NCBI GenBank assembly: GCA_021234155.1
Contig: JAJEKV010000053.1
Location: 1,437,307-1,501,306, forward strand
DNA from: Isoetes taiwanensis
Taxonomy: Eukaryota > Streptophyta > Lycopodiopsida > Isoetales > Isoetaceae
DNA: 64,000 nucleotides
Direction of reading: 5' to 3'
This document shows positions 37,140-48,517 of the stretch, in pieces. Position 1 is the first letter of the stretch. Each line of letters opens with the position of its first letter. The notes under the pieces are model-generated. The model did no database searches. It worked only from the letters and a program-made list of their open reading frames with translations, and was not told the DNA's origin. The translations under genes and the position numbers were made by a program.

Positions 37140-40100
37140 CTTCCTCCTACCTCAGATTAGGAGGTCCCCATATTTAGTCAAGAAATGACTTAAATAGAAA
37201 TTGCAACAGGGAGAGTAGGGCCCTGTTGCAACACAGGGACCCTACCCAACCCATAAAAATCTACTCAAATAAAAGATGAACTTACGTGAAAGCTTTGAGA
37301 ATTCGCGTCATGCCTTCCATGTCAAAACTTAAGACTGACATTCAGAACTTTGCCAGAGATAAGAGAAAAACATTGTTTGGCAAAAACAATGTCATTTGAG
37401 TTTAAGAATTCCTTTGTAGATAACCACCTACCAAAGGAGAATTCTTCTCATAAAAACCTTTGGTAGATTAGATGATTTCTTTATCCAGCTTATTCAAAAA
37501 ATCAATGATACATAATAGTAAACTAGATCAATCGATGAACAGTAGTAGAGGTTCAAAAGAATTTAAGGAATAACTGACCTATATTCTGGACATCGTACAA
37601 TGATCATACTTTGCAACTTCAATTCTTTGATTCATATGTTGTCAATTTTGCCATCCTCATCTTGAGTACTATCATCTTTTTTTCTGCAATCATAATAGAT
37701 AAGTCAACAACACCTAAGCTCAATCCAAGGTCCTAGGTCAAACCTAGAAACTGGAGTAACATTAAAAAACCTTTTCGTCTGTTTGCCTAAAGACAACCAG
37801 ACTTAAGCCTATTAGCCCGTATGGATCTAATAGTCTTTAATTTGCAGTCCTAGATATGACTAGGTGTTTGCCATATCATAGGCCTTGAACAGAGCTACCA
37901 AATAATACAATCTTTCAATATAAATAAATCAAAACATGATGCTTTTTTGAATAAATTTACAAGAGCCACCACAACAGATTTAAAAACATTGTTTCTTTCT
38001 TTGATATATTGAAAATATAAGTAGCAGCTATAGAAAGAACAGATTTAAAAACATTGTTTCCACGTAAAACACTCTACTAAAGATATTTTCACTGTTTTAT
38101 ACCATTAACCAGAAGTAGAAACGTTTTAAAATGCTCAAGATAGTTATAGAGTTTTTAGAAATCCAATAGCAATATTGGCCACATAAGTAGACCCACATAG
38201 AAAGAGTTTTCAGATATCACCAATTATGATCTCGCAGTGTGAGCAATAAATTTGCTCAATTTCACACCAAAATATCACCATATGTAGGGATAAGTTCGGT
38301 TACCTGCATGTCAACCATTCAAGAATTAGCCTAAGAAGGGTAATCTCAAAAGGACAAACAGGTAAGCAAAGAACCTATCCGGCTTAACGCCCTTCAACAT
38401 ATTTTTTAGCGATGTCAAAAACATAATAGAGCATACAACTTTAGAAATTTGTAGAGAACAAATATGTCATGAGTCCCTCCAAGTTCAGCGGTTAACTTTA
38501 ACATGCCAAAAGATCTTGTATACCAAATTATCTTGCATATCTAGGAAGATAGATACGACTACAACTATAGACAGATAAACAGCAAAGCTTGCAAATAAAT
38601 ATGGCAAAATACTCCATTAGCTATAAACTATGGTTCAAGACTGCCATGCAATATAAGTGTAGCAGAAGCAATAAAACATGTAGATCAACAATAACAAGTA
38701 GAGAAAATAGATAAGATATACGGCACATGCAAGGGCAACAGCCCATCTAAAACCTGGGGACTAGGCCCCATCACCAAACACAATAACCAAATATTAAAAG
38801 GCTACCAAGAATAAGATAAGATAATGCTAATGCTAGTGGTAAATTTATGCTTCTAAAATTATCTAGACATAGCCAGTCCAAGGATTGGAAGGCCATTGAT
38901 CTAGAATAATTGCTGCGCCTCCCCTGTACACAAAAAGAATATCCTAATTACAATAAAAAGAGGAAACTACTTATAGAGTTTAAAGGATTATTGACCAGTT
39001 AGAATGTAACAAATAATCTGGTTTACAGAAATAAGCTGGAACAAGAAGGAAAATATAGCCTTGGCTAAAGACCAGGCACCATGTAGAGAAGATTTTAAGG
39101 CTGCATCCAAAAAGAAAGGGGTCCGCAAATGAATCGACACTCAGACCAACAATCCCCCAGCCAGGTTAGTCATGGCAGAACAAGAAATAAGCACAAATAT
39201 AAGTTGAAATAAAGCAACAGAGAAATATGCAGAATAGGAAATAAAGCAAGACATGGACAGATCTGGCCATAAGACCAATGATGATAAACCAAACGAAACA
39301 AAAAGAAGCTATACGTGTTAAAATTAGAAAGACATGTTCCGACACGAAAAGAGATCTGGTTACCAACATTGGCTATATAAACTAGGTAGACACTACTTTA
39401 GCAGTTCCGGCGGAGATAGAATCAACACACAATATTAGCACCTCTAAGGGCATGGCATGTAAAGAGCACAAGGTATTGCACATAGCTACAAGCAGAGTTG
39501 AAAACAGTGAGATAAATACGAGGGTGCATTATGACCAGTCACCAATTAAATGCTGCCATAGAAATTAACAGACCCCTTTAGATTGGAGTAAAGGCAATAA
39601 AAATATCTCTTCAGACCAGCAGTAATTACATAGAAAGATGCCTTCAAAAATTGACTCAAGGTAAATTAGAAGCTGAAGAGAAAACTGACTTGCATTGTTG
39701 TAAGATTTATTGTCGTATATCAGCTGGAACAGAAGCCTTTGAAGCATCTCCAATAGGAGTCTCCATAGGAGCACTTGGGAGATCAATGGCGCTTCCAAAT
39801 AGATTATGAACTGAATTTCCTTCCCCTTCATGAGGCACATCTTTCCTGGCAAGATTTATTCTGAAGCTTTGACATGCTTATGGTATATGAAGCTTCTCAA
39901 CCTTTCTTATGGTAAACCTGATTATCTTTCGTGTATCCAGGCTGTGGAATAGTTGGAACATGGTCAATTGCAGCAACAGTTACATCCTCAGCATTTGTGA
40001 CGAATTCTGAAAGATCCTTATCGGTTCTAGAACTTCCTTGCCCTTCTAGATTCGAATTTTGATGTATGTCCAGTGTGGCTTTGATAAAATCCCCTTTCCG

Positions 40101-40550
40101 TCTACCATATACATAGCTAAAAGCCTGAGTCCATAGGGTAGACAAGCTCTGATTTCACATAAAAGAGAGTAATAATATGAACTGAAAGGAAACCTTAAAC
40201 AGAAGCAATTGGAAGCAGGCAATTCCAGAAACCACATCCATCGGTCCATGTAGCAACCGTATATCTGCTAGCCAGCGGCATGCATGTTGAATAAGGCATT
40301 CCCGCCATGAAACTCTAAAGGTTATAGTTCACAATTTTACCATATGACCTAAGAAAAATGAATAATAAAAAATGTTTAAAGAGTCTGATCTTTCTCTCAA
40401 GCACTATTATCCTTAGCAATATGATCACAATATTGAACATAAACACCCATGAAGAAATATATGGTCAATCACCTTATAGGCTCTAACCGCATACGAAAGA
40501 TACAACCCCAAGTTTTATAATCAATGCTAAGCTGGATAGAGGTGAACAGG
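37140..40550. other. Anonymous AT-rich stretch; one exon-like ORF
   Basis: No recognised gene. On the minus strand, about 40155-39921 has a CAG acceptor (AAATCAG/AGCTTG), an open frame containing TLWTQAFSYVYGRRKGDF and PTIPQPGYTKDNQ, and a GT donor after AATCAG. It is exon-like but of unknown family. A 62-bp direct duplication (CAGATTTAAAAACATTGTTT) lies near 37976 and 38040. Confidence 0.3.
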
Positions 40551-40555
40551 AAGTA

Positions 40556-40829
40556 AAGAAATATCACCTCTATGTTAATGTACAAGAAATAACCATAAAT
40601 GACTTTGATTAATTTTGATACCTTCACATAGGACAAGAATGTGCTCAATTGCTTAAGACTACGACTATAGAGAAATATTAGACATCCAACAAATAGCTAG
40701 ACACTTAGCCTTGCATGCCAAGTTATTTGAGTTGGTCAGAACGGAGATAAGTTGAGTAAATACATTTCTGAGCAGATATATTTCCTTGGGAAAAATATAT
40801 ACATAAAAAAAAAAAAAAAAAAAAAAAAA
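40556..40829 (+). repeat. A-tailed ~255-bp repeat, copy 2
   Basis: Partner of 36879-37133 in direct orientation about 3.7 kb away, with only a handful of base differences and a longer A tail, which suggests a recent event. Confidence 0.85.
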
Positions 40830-41092
40830 CCTTCTAATCTGCTCCAGTAAACTAGAACAGACTACAACTTCCTTGCAATCTTAGAAGGTAAACAAGAAAG
40901 TTCAATTAGCAGTCTCGAACATAATCAGGTAGCCTTATGCTCAGCCAAGACTTGGTATCCATGGTAAACACAATTTTTAAATCTTGAAACCATCTTCATA
41001 TGTTTATTAAGGTAGAAACAACAATACATGTCTTATTGACATATAGGAATAAGAAATGCATTATAATTTTAGAGTAGATGTCATTTATTACC

Positions 41093-41253
41093 ATGAGTGG
41101 TCTGATATACCAGCATGATAATACTGTCTTACAAGTTTTAGTAGCAATTTTCTGAAACTCAGTGCCATATGTTGTTGCTTTATCAATTGAGAAATCAGCT
41201 TCAAGTTCCAAGTCCATAAAAGAATACGAAACAAGGAGCAAAGAAACCTGTTG
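41093..41253 (-). other. Exon-like ORF, unknown
   Basis: Bounded by a good acceptor (TTTATTGCAG/GCAACAG) and a donor (CTCATG/GTAATA) on the minus strand. The frame reads FMDLELEADFSIDKATTYG and so on. Could belong with the exon-like ORF near 40 kb, but no family is recognised. Confidence 0.25.
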
Positions 41254-41339
41254 CCTGCAATAAATTCAAAGGACAGTTAGCCATGGAAATGGGTAAGAGC
41301 CTAAGCTACTAGCAGGTGTCATAAGTTTCTTTGAGGTCT

Positions 41340-42945
41340 TCCTCCTTCACCGAGATTGCACCATCCGGGGCTCCCTATGGATCTGCAGAATCACGGTAAT
41401 AAATTATGCCGTCGCATAGGCCGATGCAAACTTAAGGGACGATCATTTGCCAGTAGCATTGGAGTTGGGCAAGGTTGTCCTCTCTCACCCACACTCTTTG
41501 GGCTTTACATTGACCAGTTGGAAGCCTGGCTTGCTGCCAATGGGGGGGACGGTATACAACTCTTGCACCAGGTCATCCGGCAGCTCATCTATGCGGATGA
41601 TGTGGACCTCTTGGCCCATACACCAAAGGGCATGCAGGCACACCTAGATGCCCTAGACACATTCTGCCAGGCGACGGACATGCGTGTCAACCTGGCCAAG
41701 ACTAAGATGGTTCTCATATCCTCCTCACGTCATCCGGCACCTCCGTAGCTCACTTGTCGTCCCGGATGGTAGAGGTTACACCCGCCTACAAGTACACGGG
41801 GTGGAATTTCCGTCCTCAATGTATTGGGATGCATCCATTCGTCTTGGGTGACCACCGGGTTGGAAGGCATTATGCGCAATGCAAAACAATAGTCACATGG
41901 CCGAAGCCGTATGGTAATGGCCACCAATGATTTGTTCCTGCACCGGGTGGAGCCGCTTCTTCCGTATGGGGGTCGAGGTGTGGGGCCCAAAGGTGTCTTT
42001 GGCGACTTGGAACGACTTAGAGCAGGTCCGTAAGGCATTTTTGACGGGCACAGGGTCAAGCCCTCGTTCCATATCGATCTTGTTGCAAGAGACATGATTC
42101 ATGCCCCCTGCAAAGATGCGGCCCTCGATAGACACATTGTTTATTTCCGGAAGGTGGCCAAGATGGGGCTTACACTCGCTCCCTCACTTGGCTTACGGGG
42201 CGAGCCCGCAATGACTCGTGGCTTGTTGGAAGGACAAGAGAGCCCATATAGCTGGGAACATAGACGACATAGGTGCGCCCAGTGCACACAGAAAACCGCC
42301 CGGATAGGATGAGGGGGTACTTGGACTCTTGTTTCCATGGGAAGCTCGGGACCACCATGCTTTCTGGAACGTAAAGGTGGCACACTACAAACAACACATA
42401 AACCCCACCACGTTCGAGGCCCGCAGCTCTACACGCATTCTCGCTTTCCCATGAAGAAGCGCTTGAGGATCATCGCTGTCCATTCAACAGGGGGGCACTA
42501 TCTTCGGCTTGAGGCGGGCCGTTGGGTTGGAGAGCCGCGCCGGGGCGAGTGCTTTGTCGGTGTTGCCGGGGATTGTTGAGGATGAAACCATGCCTTCCAG
42601 AGTCGCCCTATAGTCGGTCGACTACTCGCTACATTCTCTTTTGATGCGACTGTTCCGCGCCCCAAGACGAAGCTACTCGAAGACGCCCCGAACTCGATCC
42701 CTTGGCTCCTACCTCCGGGGAGGTTTTGGATCTGCGGACTCACCTCGCCCTCGAAGCCTATCCGAGGTGCCGGAATTCATGTGTATATATATTTTTGTAC
42801 GGCCTACCCGGCCAGTTTGTTCCTATGACGGTTTTCCCTTCTAAGGGTTAATCCGGGTAGCAACGGCTTCTTTACCTGTGTAATTTGGGTCCCATAGGCC
42901 GATTGGCCTCCGCGGACGATAAAAGAACCTTCCTTCCTTCGTTCC
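41340..42945 (+). mobile_element. LINE copy B, RT fragment with CTTC-type tail
   Basis: The best preserved member of the family. The ORF at 41356-41748 carries reverse transcriptase motifs GVGQGCPLSPTLFGLYIDQL and LIYADDVDLLA (YADD active site), followed by MRVNLAKTKMV. Downstream frames (41760-42780) are the broken C-terminal region. The 3' end has the family signature GGGTCCCATAGGCCGATTGG and GCGGACGATAAAAG, then a CTTC-rich run (42927-42945). It is 5'-truncated: the endonuclease is absent. The clade is not assigned, but it is not the poly-A L1 type seen at 31.6-32.8 kb. Confidence 0.85.
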
Positions 42946-43255
42946 TGCCTGCATTCATGCCATATAATGCCAGATTACATATATCTAAATTATTTCTAAA
43001 GCTTGCTATGAAAATTATAGTGGACTTATTAGCCTGCCGAAACATCTACTTAACACCTTTTTCTATTTATCACCATCTCATGTCCTATGCATGATTTGTA
43101 TCAGTCCTGCTTCATTAGTAGATACATCTAAATTAAGCCCATGCATCAGCAGACTTTTTTCCTATAAATTGCAGGATCTACAAGATTCTCATACATTTAA
43201 TGCTATCAACTCAGCAACCACATATAATTCTAGATCAAATCTTTGTTGGACGTCC

Positions 43256-43642
43256 CTACATGTTTGCTTTCTCCATGTTGATGTCTTCAGATCTGCTTGC
43301 CATCTTGTTGTTGTATGTAAACTCCATGCTATCCACCATGTTGTCTGCTTTGTATAGATCTGCAACTATCTTTACTGCTTTATCCATCCCAGAAGACTCC
43401 TCCATGGCCTTAAGAATGAGATTGCTATTGGGTTCAGCCATTTCTTTCTCCATCCTACTGCCCTCAATATCTACATTCTTCTGCCCAGCACTACTGCATT
43501 TGGAAGGAACAGCAGAAGATCTATATTGAAAGATATTTTTATTGCCAGAGGATTTCTGCTTCTCCTCAGCAATTCTCTTTCTTGTAGCCATGTTAAGATC
43601 TCCCTTCTTTCTGCCCATATTAGGGCCAGAATTATCCGGCAT
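43256..43642 (-). other. Unrecognised hydrophilic ORF, 128 codons
   Basis: Open frame starting MPDNSGPNMGRKKGDLNMA, rich in Lys, Glu, Met and Ser, with no cysteine-histidine motif and no membrane segment. It could be a fragment of a LINE first ORF or of a host gene. There is nothing in the sequence to decide. Confidence 0.3.
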
Positions 43643-43959
43643 GGAATAGCTCTATTTCTGAGCAATGCCCTACTGTCTATAAAAGCAATTCTTAAGAACC
43701 CTACAAGCAAACGACCTGTTCATGCTACCGACAGTCCTAAAAGATTGCCTCGTCATACCTTTTTTCGGCAATATCCAGCTGTCTGGTTTGCTACGGCTCA
43801 TGCATGCATATCCTCCAATTGTCCTCATGATTTCATCTCTAAGTTTTAGTTATCAGTTTATTCCAGTCACGATGTCGTCTTCATCTGCATTCAGAAAAAC
43901 CTTATACTGCTATTGCTAATGGTTAGTACCATTGTCTTTTGCATTAATTATTTCTTATT

Positions 43960-44510
43960 TTCGTATTGCATAGTGTCGTTACATTTGCCAATAGCATTTG
44001 TGCCTTTGGTTTTACCTGTACCCATGCTTTGATATAATCCTAGGTGACACAACTATCCTTACTTCCAAGTATGTTAGCCACATGCCATTCAATTCCTTGG
44101 TTGGCATGCCATAATTTTATCCTTGTATGCTGATCCTCTTGTGTCTTTGCCTGTGTTCCAACCAAGTTCCTTATCTGCATCCAACTGTTAATAAAAATAA
44201 CCATGTTTCATAAACCTTCATATTCTGCTTCTATACATGAGACCTAAACAAACCTTAATTTCGTATTGGGTAACCTTTTAGCATTTATCCCTAGTATCAG
44301 TATTGTGCCTTTAGTTTTATCTGTATCCATGCCTTAAAATACTCTTAGACATCATAATTATCATTACATCTATAGTATTTTAGTCATAGGCTATACCTTT
44401 CATTGGCTGCAGTACCATCTTCTTATTCCTATATGCTGTTCACCCTATGGCTTTGCCTGTGTACAATCCATGTTGCTTATCTGCATCCAAATGCTAATAA
44501 TAAAAAAAAA
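43960..44510. repeat. Diverged ~310-bp tandem pair
   Basis: Unit 1 (about 43960-44215) and unit 2 (about 44275-44510) share GTGCCTTTxGTTTTAxCTGT near their starts and TATCTGCATCCAAxTG near their ends, with many differences between. Unit 2 runs into the A run before the dispersed repeat at 44523. Confidence 0.6.
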
Positions 44511-44522
44511 AAAAAAAAAAAT

Positions 44523-44641
44523 TGGGCAGGAAAATTTCAATTCGAATTGGGCATTACAAACTTGAATTTCGGAATTGACGACTTGGCCAAAAGTAGCATT
44601 TCTGATGGATCTTGAACACCCGTTCAAGGCTGGCTATGGCG
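44523..44641. repeat. Dispersed ~115-bp repeat, copy 2
   Basis: Partner of 36762-36874. Follows an A run of about 18 and ends GGCTGGCTATGGCG. Confidence 0.85.
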
Positions 44642-44649
44642 GGTGAAGT

Positions 44650-46760
44650 GCGTGAAGGAACATGAAGGGCCATTGAAAAAAAATCGATGAAAAAAAATCG
44701 ATGAAGGGTATCAACACCTTTCTAATGCCAATGTCGCGACATGAGTTTTTGAGTAGGTAAAAAAAAAGCACCCCTATCCATGTCCAAATGAATATTATAG
44801 AAGTTGCTCTCGGCATGTAGAAATTAGCATGATGCCACAAAGAGGAGGTTGCCACTGCCATGCTGCACGCATATCCACAAGTAGCGATTGTGCATGTCTA
44901 GAGATTGACTGCACCAAGGCTGCGCGATAGTAGCAGGTGACCCGCCATGTCCACGCTTGAAAATCCACAATGCACTATTATATTGTGTTAGTGATTACGT
45001 CTTAAACTTGACCTATTGCCTAACAACACATCTAGGGAATAAATTAAAGCCCAAGCAACTTACCCTATAATTCCTACTATGTACTAGGACCTTTTCCACG
45101 AACCTTGTTCAGATCTAACTCAAACTTAAAATACATTAATGACATTCCTGCACTATATTAATTCAATTTATATTATCACTCTTAGTCCCAGCCATGGACT
45201 AATGTTCATACTTGGAACTCCTAAGGGTGCACACATGCCCAATGCTCATACTTGATTCGAACTTCTAAGGGTGCACAGTGCCCTAGAAGATAATAATACA
45301 AGAGATACAATATAAGTAAGTCTAAACTACAGTATAGTGCTCTCTACTTCAAGCAAGTAAAAATTATATTATATGCATCCTTTACTTCAAACTATGGTAA
45401 GTGTACATATCCTCTTTGGAGCTCCATTCTTGCCCAATGGCTTCCTGGTTGCTATTATGATACCCTTACATGCTATTGGTGATACCCGGTCAAAGTTTTG
45501 TGCATTGAAATTTGGATCTAGGCTTGTAAATTCATCACGATTGCTACAATATTCTATTGCCATGATCCCCCCAATGTGTGGTGGATCTTAGAGGGGCTCG
45601 ATAAATGGTTTCAGTTCTGGCCAGTTTGTAATCCTATATTATAATGTTATACTGTAATTCCTAGATTTAGATCCAACCCTAGATCGGATGGTTTAGATCG
45701 GATCCCTTAGATGCTTCTCTTGATTTCTAAATCTGAAGCCGATGAATTTGGTGACACGAAGACAAGATACAAAGGTTTTTTCACGAGCCAAGATATTCCA
45801 TGAGTTGTTGTTATTGTCCATAATTGCGAAGCTTGATGTATTTACAGCATCCAAATGGTTCTTGGCATGTTAGATAAAGACTTCCAGCTCTAGCAAAAAC
45901 CATATGTTGCCGAGTAGCTGTGGGTACCAGCAACCACATGGACTAAAGGTAGGTATATAGCTGCTTCTATCAAGTTCCAGATCAAGTGTTGTCGCGGATC
46001 TTACAAACAACCAATGATCTATATTTCCTTCATTTCTCGAGAATGTGCAGGTCATTTGCAAAATCACTGTGGAAAAATATAGACATTGTGGCAACCATAT
46101 TTTGTTTGTGAAATTAACCCCCATAAGCATGAATAGTTTCTTCTATGGCTCTCAGTTTATTTTCTCCATTTGCAAGCATACTCGAGTTGATGATTTGAGC
46201 AGATCATTTCATGCAGCCATTTTGTTTCTCCTCCCACAGTCGTTGAAATAACATGGGTTCACAAGGAACAAACTTTGGAGTGTTGAAAGTGGATCTTCTC
46301 CAATCATAAACTTAACTACTTCTCAATACCAACCTGAGAAAATTGTGTTTAATGTTCAGTTTGGAGCTTAGCCTACATGTGGCTTTAGGACGTGGAGGGC
46401 CTCACTGAAACTGTGACATTTGCATTTGCCTTTCATACATATTTTTTCTGTTTTAGATGTCAGGCGAGGTTTTGAAAACTGTCCTTTTCTCTACCCATCA
46501 ATTGTTAAGCTAAGTTTGCATATCATGTTCATAGATTGAGCATATATCTACTTAGCATTTATCATTCCTTATGCTTATAGTCAGTAGATAACAGGCCCTT
46601 AAAGTTTAGTTTTTTCACTGCGATGTTTAGATTGCTAGCGCCATCCCCAAGTTTCTAGCTACAACATTGCTCAAGGGCACAAACTATAGGGTTCCATCTG
46701 ATATAAGCAACTTGACATTTGCTGAATTGGCATTTTCATTTATTTTTTGAAGCATTGTTT
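44650..46760. other. Anonymous stretch
   Basis: No recognised gene. A ~40-base direct duplication (CATACTTGxxxCGAACTYCTAAGGGTGCAC type) lies near 45210-45285. Scattered short ORFs have no family motif. Confidence 0.4.
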
Positions 46761-46763
46761 TAG

Positions 46764-46886
46764 GATGGAAGATCATATGTAATCAAAGGCCGTAGAGGAG
46801 AAATTGGTCGTATCCTTAATGCTTACAAAAGCAAGGCTCTTGAAACAAAAAGAGAGCAAGCTCACTTCAAAGATAGGGACATCTAA
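46764..46886 (+). other. Candidate terminal exon of an unknown gene
   Basis: A polypyrimidine tract and TTTTAG acceptor precede an open frame of 40 codons ending in TAA: GRSYVIKGRRGEIGRIL, then AYKSKALETKREQAHFKDRD. The composition (Lys/Arg/Glu-rich, helical) and the splice signal look like a real last exon. I do not recognise the family, and upstream exons were not found with confidence. It may be an isolated relic. Confidence 0.35.
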
Positions 46887-47653
46887 CTACTATTTTGTAC
46901 CAATGCTTCAAGTATTTGCTTAAATAGATGTTGTTAGTTGCTGAAGGAAACTTGACCCTTCATTGTATTTGGTCTGCTATCCGATTTAACAGACTTGGAT
47001 GTCCTTATCTAGCAAGGACATTTCCCTTTCTGGTATAAAAAATGACAATGAAATTGATAGCAACAAAAGCACGTGGGCTGCTATAATGCGCTTTTTATTA
47101 CATGGGTTTGTCTCTGAACCTTTTGCAATACATGTGGCAATTCACGTTTCAACATGGTGACTGTAGGAACGGGAGGAGAAAACTTATGATTAAAGAAGCA
47201 ATGAATCATCTTGCATTCAGTGTCAGGTTCTTCTGATTTGCAAAGCCACATAGATGTGCACATCATGCAGGCTTGCCTCTATGGCTTTTGTTTTGCAACT
47301 AGCAACCCAACGTTAAACACCTTTGAACTTCAATGAGTTAATACCACACAAAATTACTAACAATTGGATCAACCACAATAATAGAAAATACCCACTAGCA
47401 GCTCAACGTCAACAAATTTGAACTTGAGTACAACACAACATTATTCACGTTGAGATCAACTATAAAATACAAAAAAACAACTATAGCTCAAAGTTATACC
47501 TAATGCAACCATTGGTTTATGCATACATTTAACTACAACAACCATAACATTCGGCACTAATACGACCACTTTCATATATGAAACTCAAATATGCAACAAT
47601 GTACATTTGTCTACAAGTTCATGGTTGCTTATAATAAAATGGTACTTATACGC

Positions 47654-47673
47654 CGACAACGTCGAGCTTCTAG
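47654..47673 (+). mobile_element. Weak Helitron-like 3' end
   Basis: Hairpin CGAC-AAC-GTCG followed by AGCTT and CTAG. The next base is A rather than T, so this is weaker than the end at 48071. Confidence 0.25.
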
Positions 47674-47696
47674 ATCCCCAAGATGAGATAGTGGTG

Positions 47697-47790
47697 GGGA
47701 GAATTTTGATCTGAGTGCATAGCCCCCATTGACCTTATATTGCCAACATATGCCTAGCAATGCTGGGCACTGTTACTATTACACAATGTT
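47697..47790 (+). mobile_element. Helitron-like 3' end, same family as 54754-54840
   Basis: About 80-85% identical to 54754-54840, including CCCCATTGACCT, ATTGCCAACATATGCC and the hairpin AGCA/TGCT. The terminal CTAG is altered to CTAT. Confidence 0.45.
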
Positions 47791-47929
47791 TAGATATGAA
47801 GCACATTCTCAAATTTACAAGTAACACAAAAAAGCCTTACGCCAACAACACTCATTTTCACACACTCTTCATGTGTACAAATACATGGAATGCCCACTGA
47901 AGATTGGGAATTTTCTATTTATTTATAGT

Positions 47930-48071
47930 TTTTTTAAAAGGTTGAACTCCTTCAATATTACAATGTGGAACATCTTTTTGTTATAGTAATTGCTACTTTT
48001 GAATTGGACTTTTGCATGAACTGGACTTTTGCATATTTAACAAAAGCCACCAACGGTGGGCATTTTACTAG
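47930..48071 (+). mobile_element. Helitron-type 3' end with hairpin
   Basis: Hairpin CCACC-AAC-GGTGG at 48047-48059, then a spacer and CTAG at 48068-48071 followed by T. The inner limit is arbitrary. No 5' TC end was identified. Confidence 0.45.
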
Positions 48072-48083
48072 TAATTATTACTG

Positions 48084-48517
48084 TAAGCCATTGTGATTCT
48101 CTCTCAAGTGTATAAATCCCATAAACTCAGTAAGGGACGTCTCACATGTGTAACGTTCCTAACCGACATGCCCTTAACCAACTGGGCAAAACCGTCTAGA
48201 CGTTTATGAGTAGTCGCTTCTACCCATTTATGTCGATGTCTCGGGAACGCCCCACAGGCACATTCAAGGTTCGAATACTCGAGCAGTCTACCATGGGCCC
48301 GTTACAACATGTCACCGGCAAGTTTTTGCCGGACGTCAAGCCGTTCGAGACGCTCAGGGGTAAACTGCTCCAGCAGTTCGGGGACGAACGGCTCAGACGT
48401 CAAACCGGCCGTCTCAAATGAACTACATGTGAATACCTAAAAATTTACATGTGAGGGGCCTCTAAGCCATTGTGATTTTGTCTAAGTGTATAAATCCCCT
48501 ACAAAGTCCCACAAACT
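48084..48517. repeat. ~60-bp direct repeats flanking a ~330-bp insert
   Basis: TAAGCCATTGTGATT, then AAGTGTATAAATCCC and AAACTC, occurs at 48084-48128 and again at 48463-48517. The intervening block has CTCACATGT near its left edge (48151) and its complement ACATGTGAG near its right edge (48448), like short inverted ends. The right repeat overlaps the 3' end of the UGT pseudogene, so the left one may be a displaced piece of the same gene tail. Confidence 0.6.
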
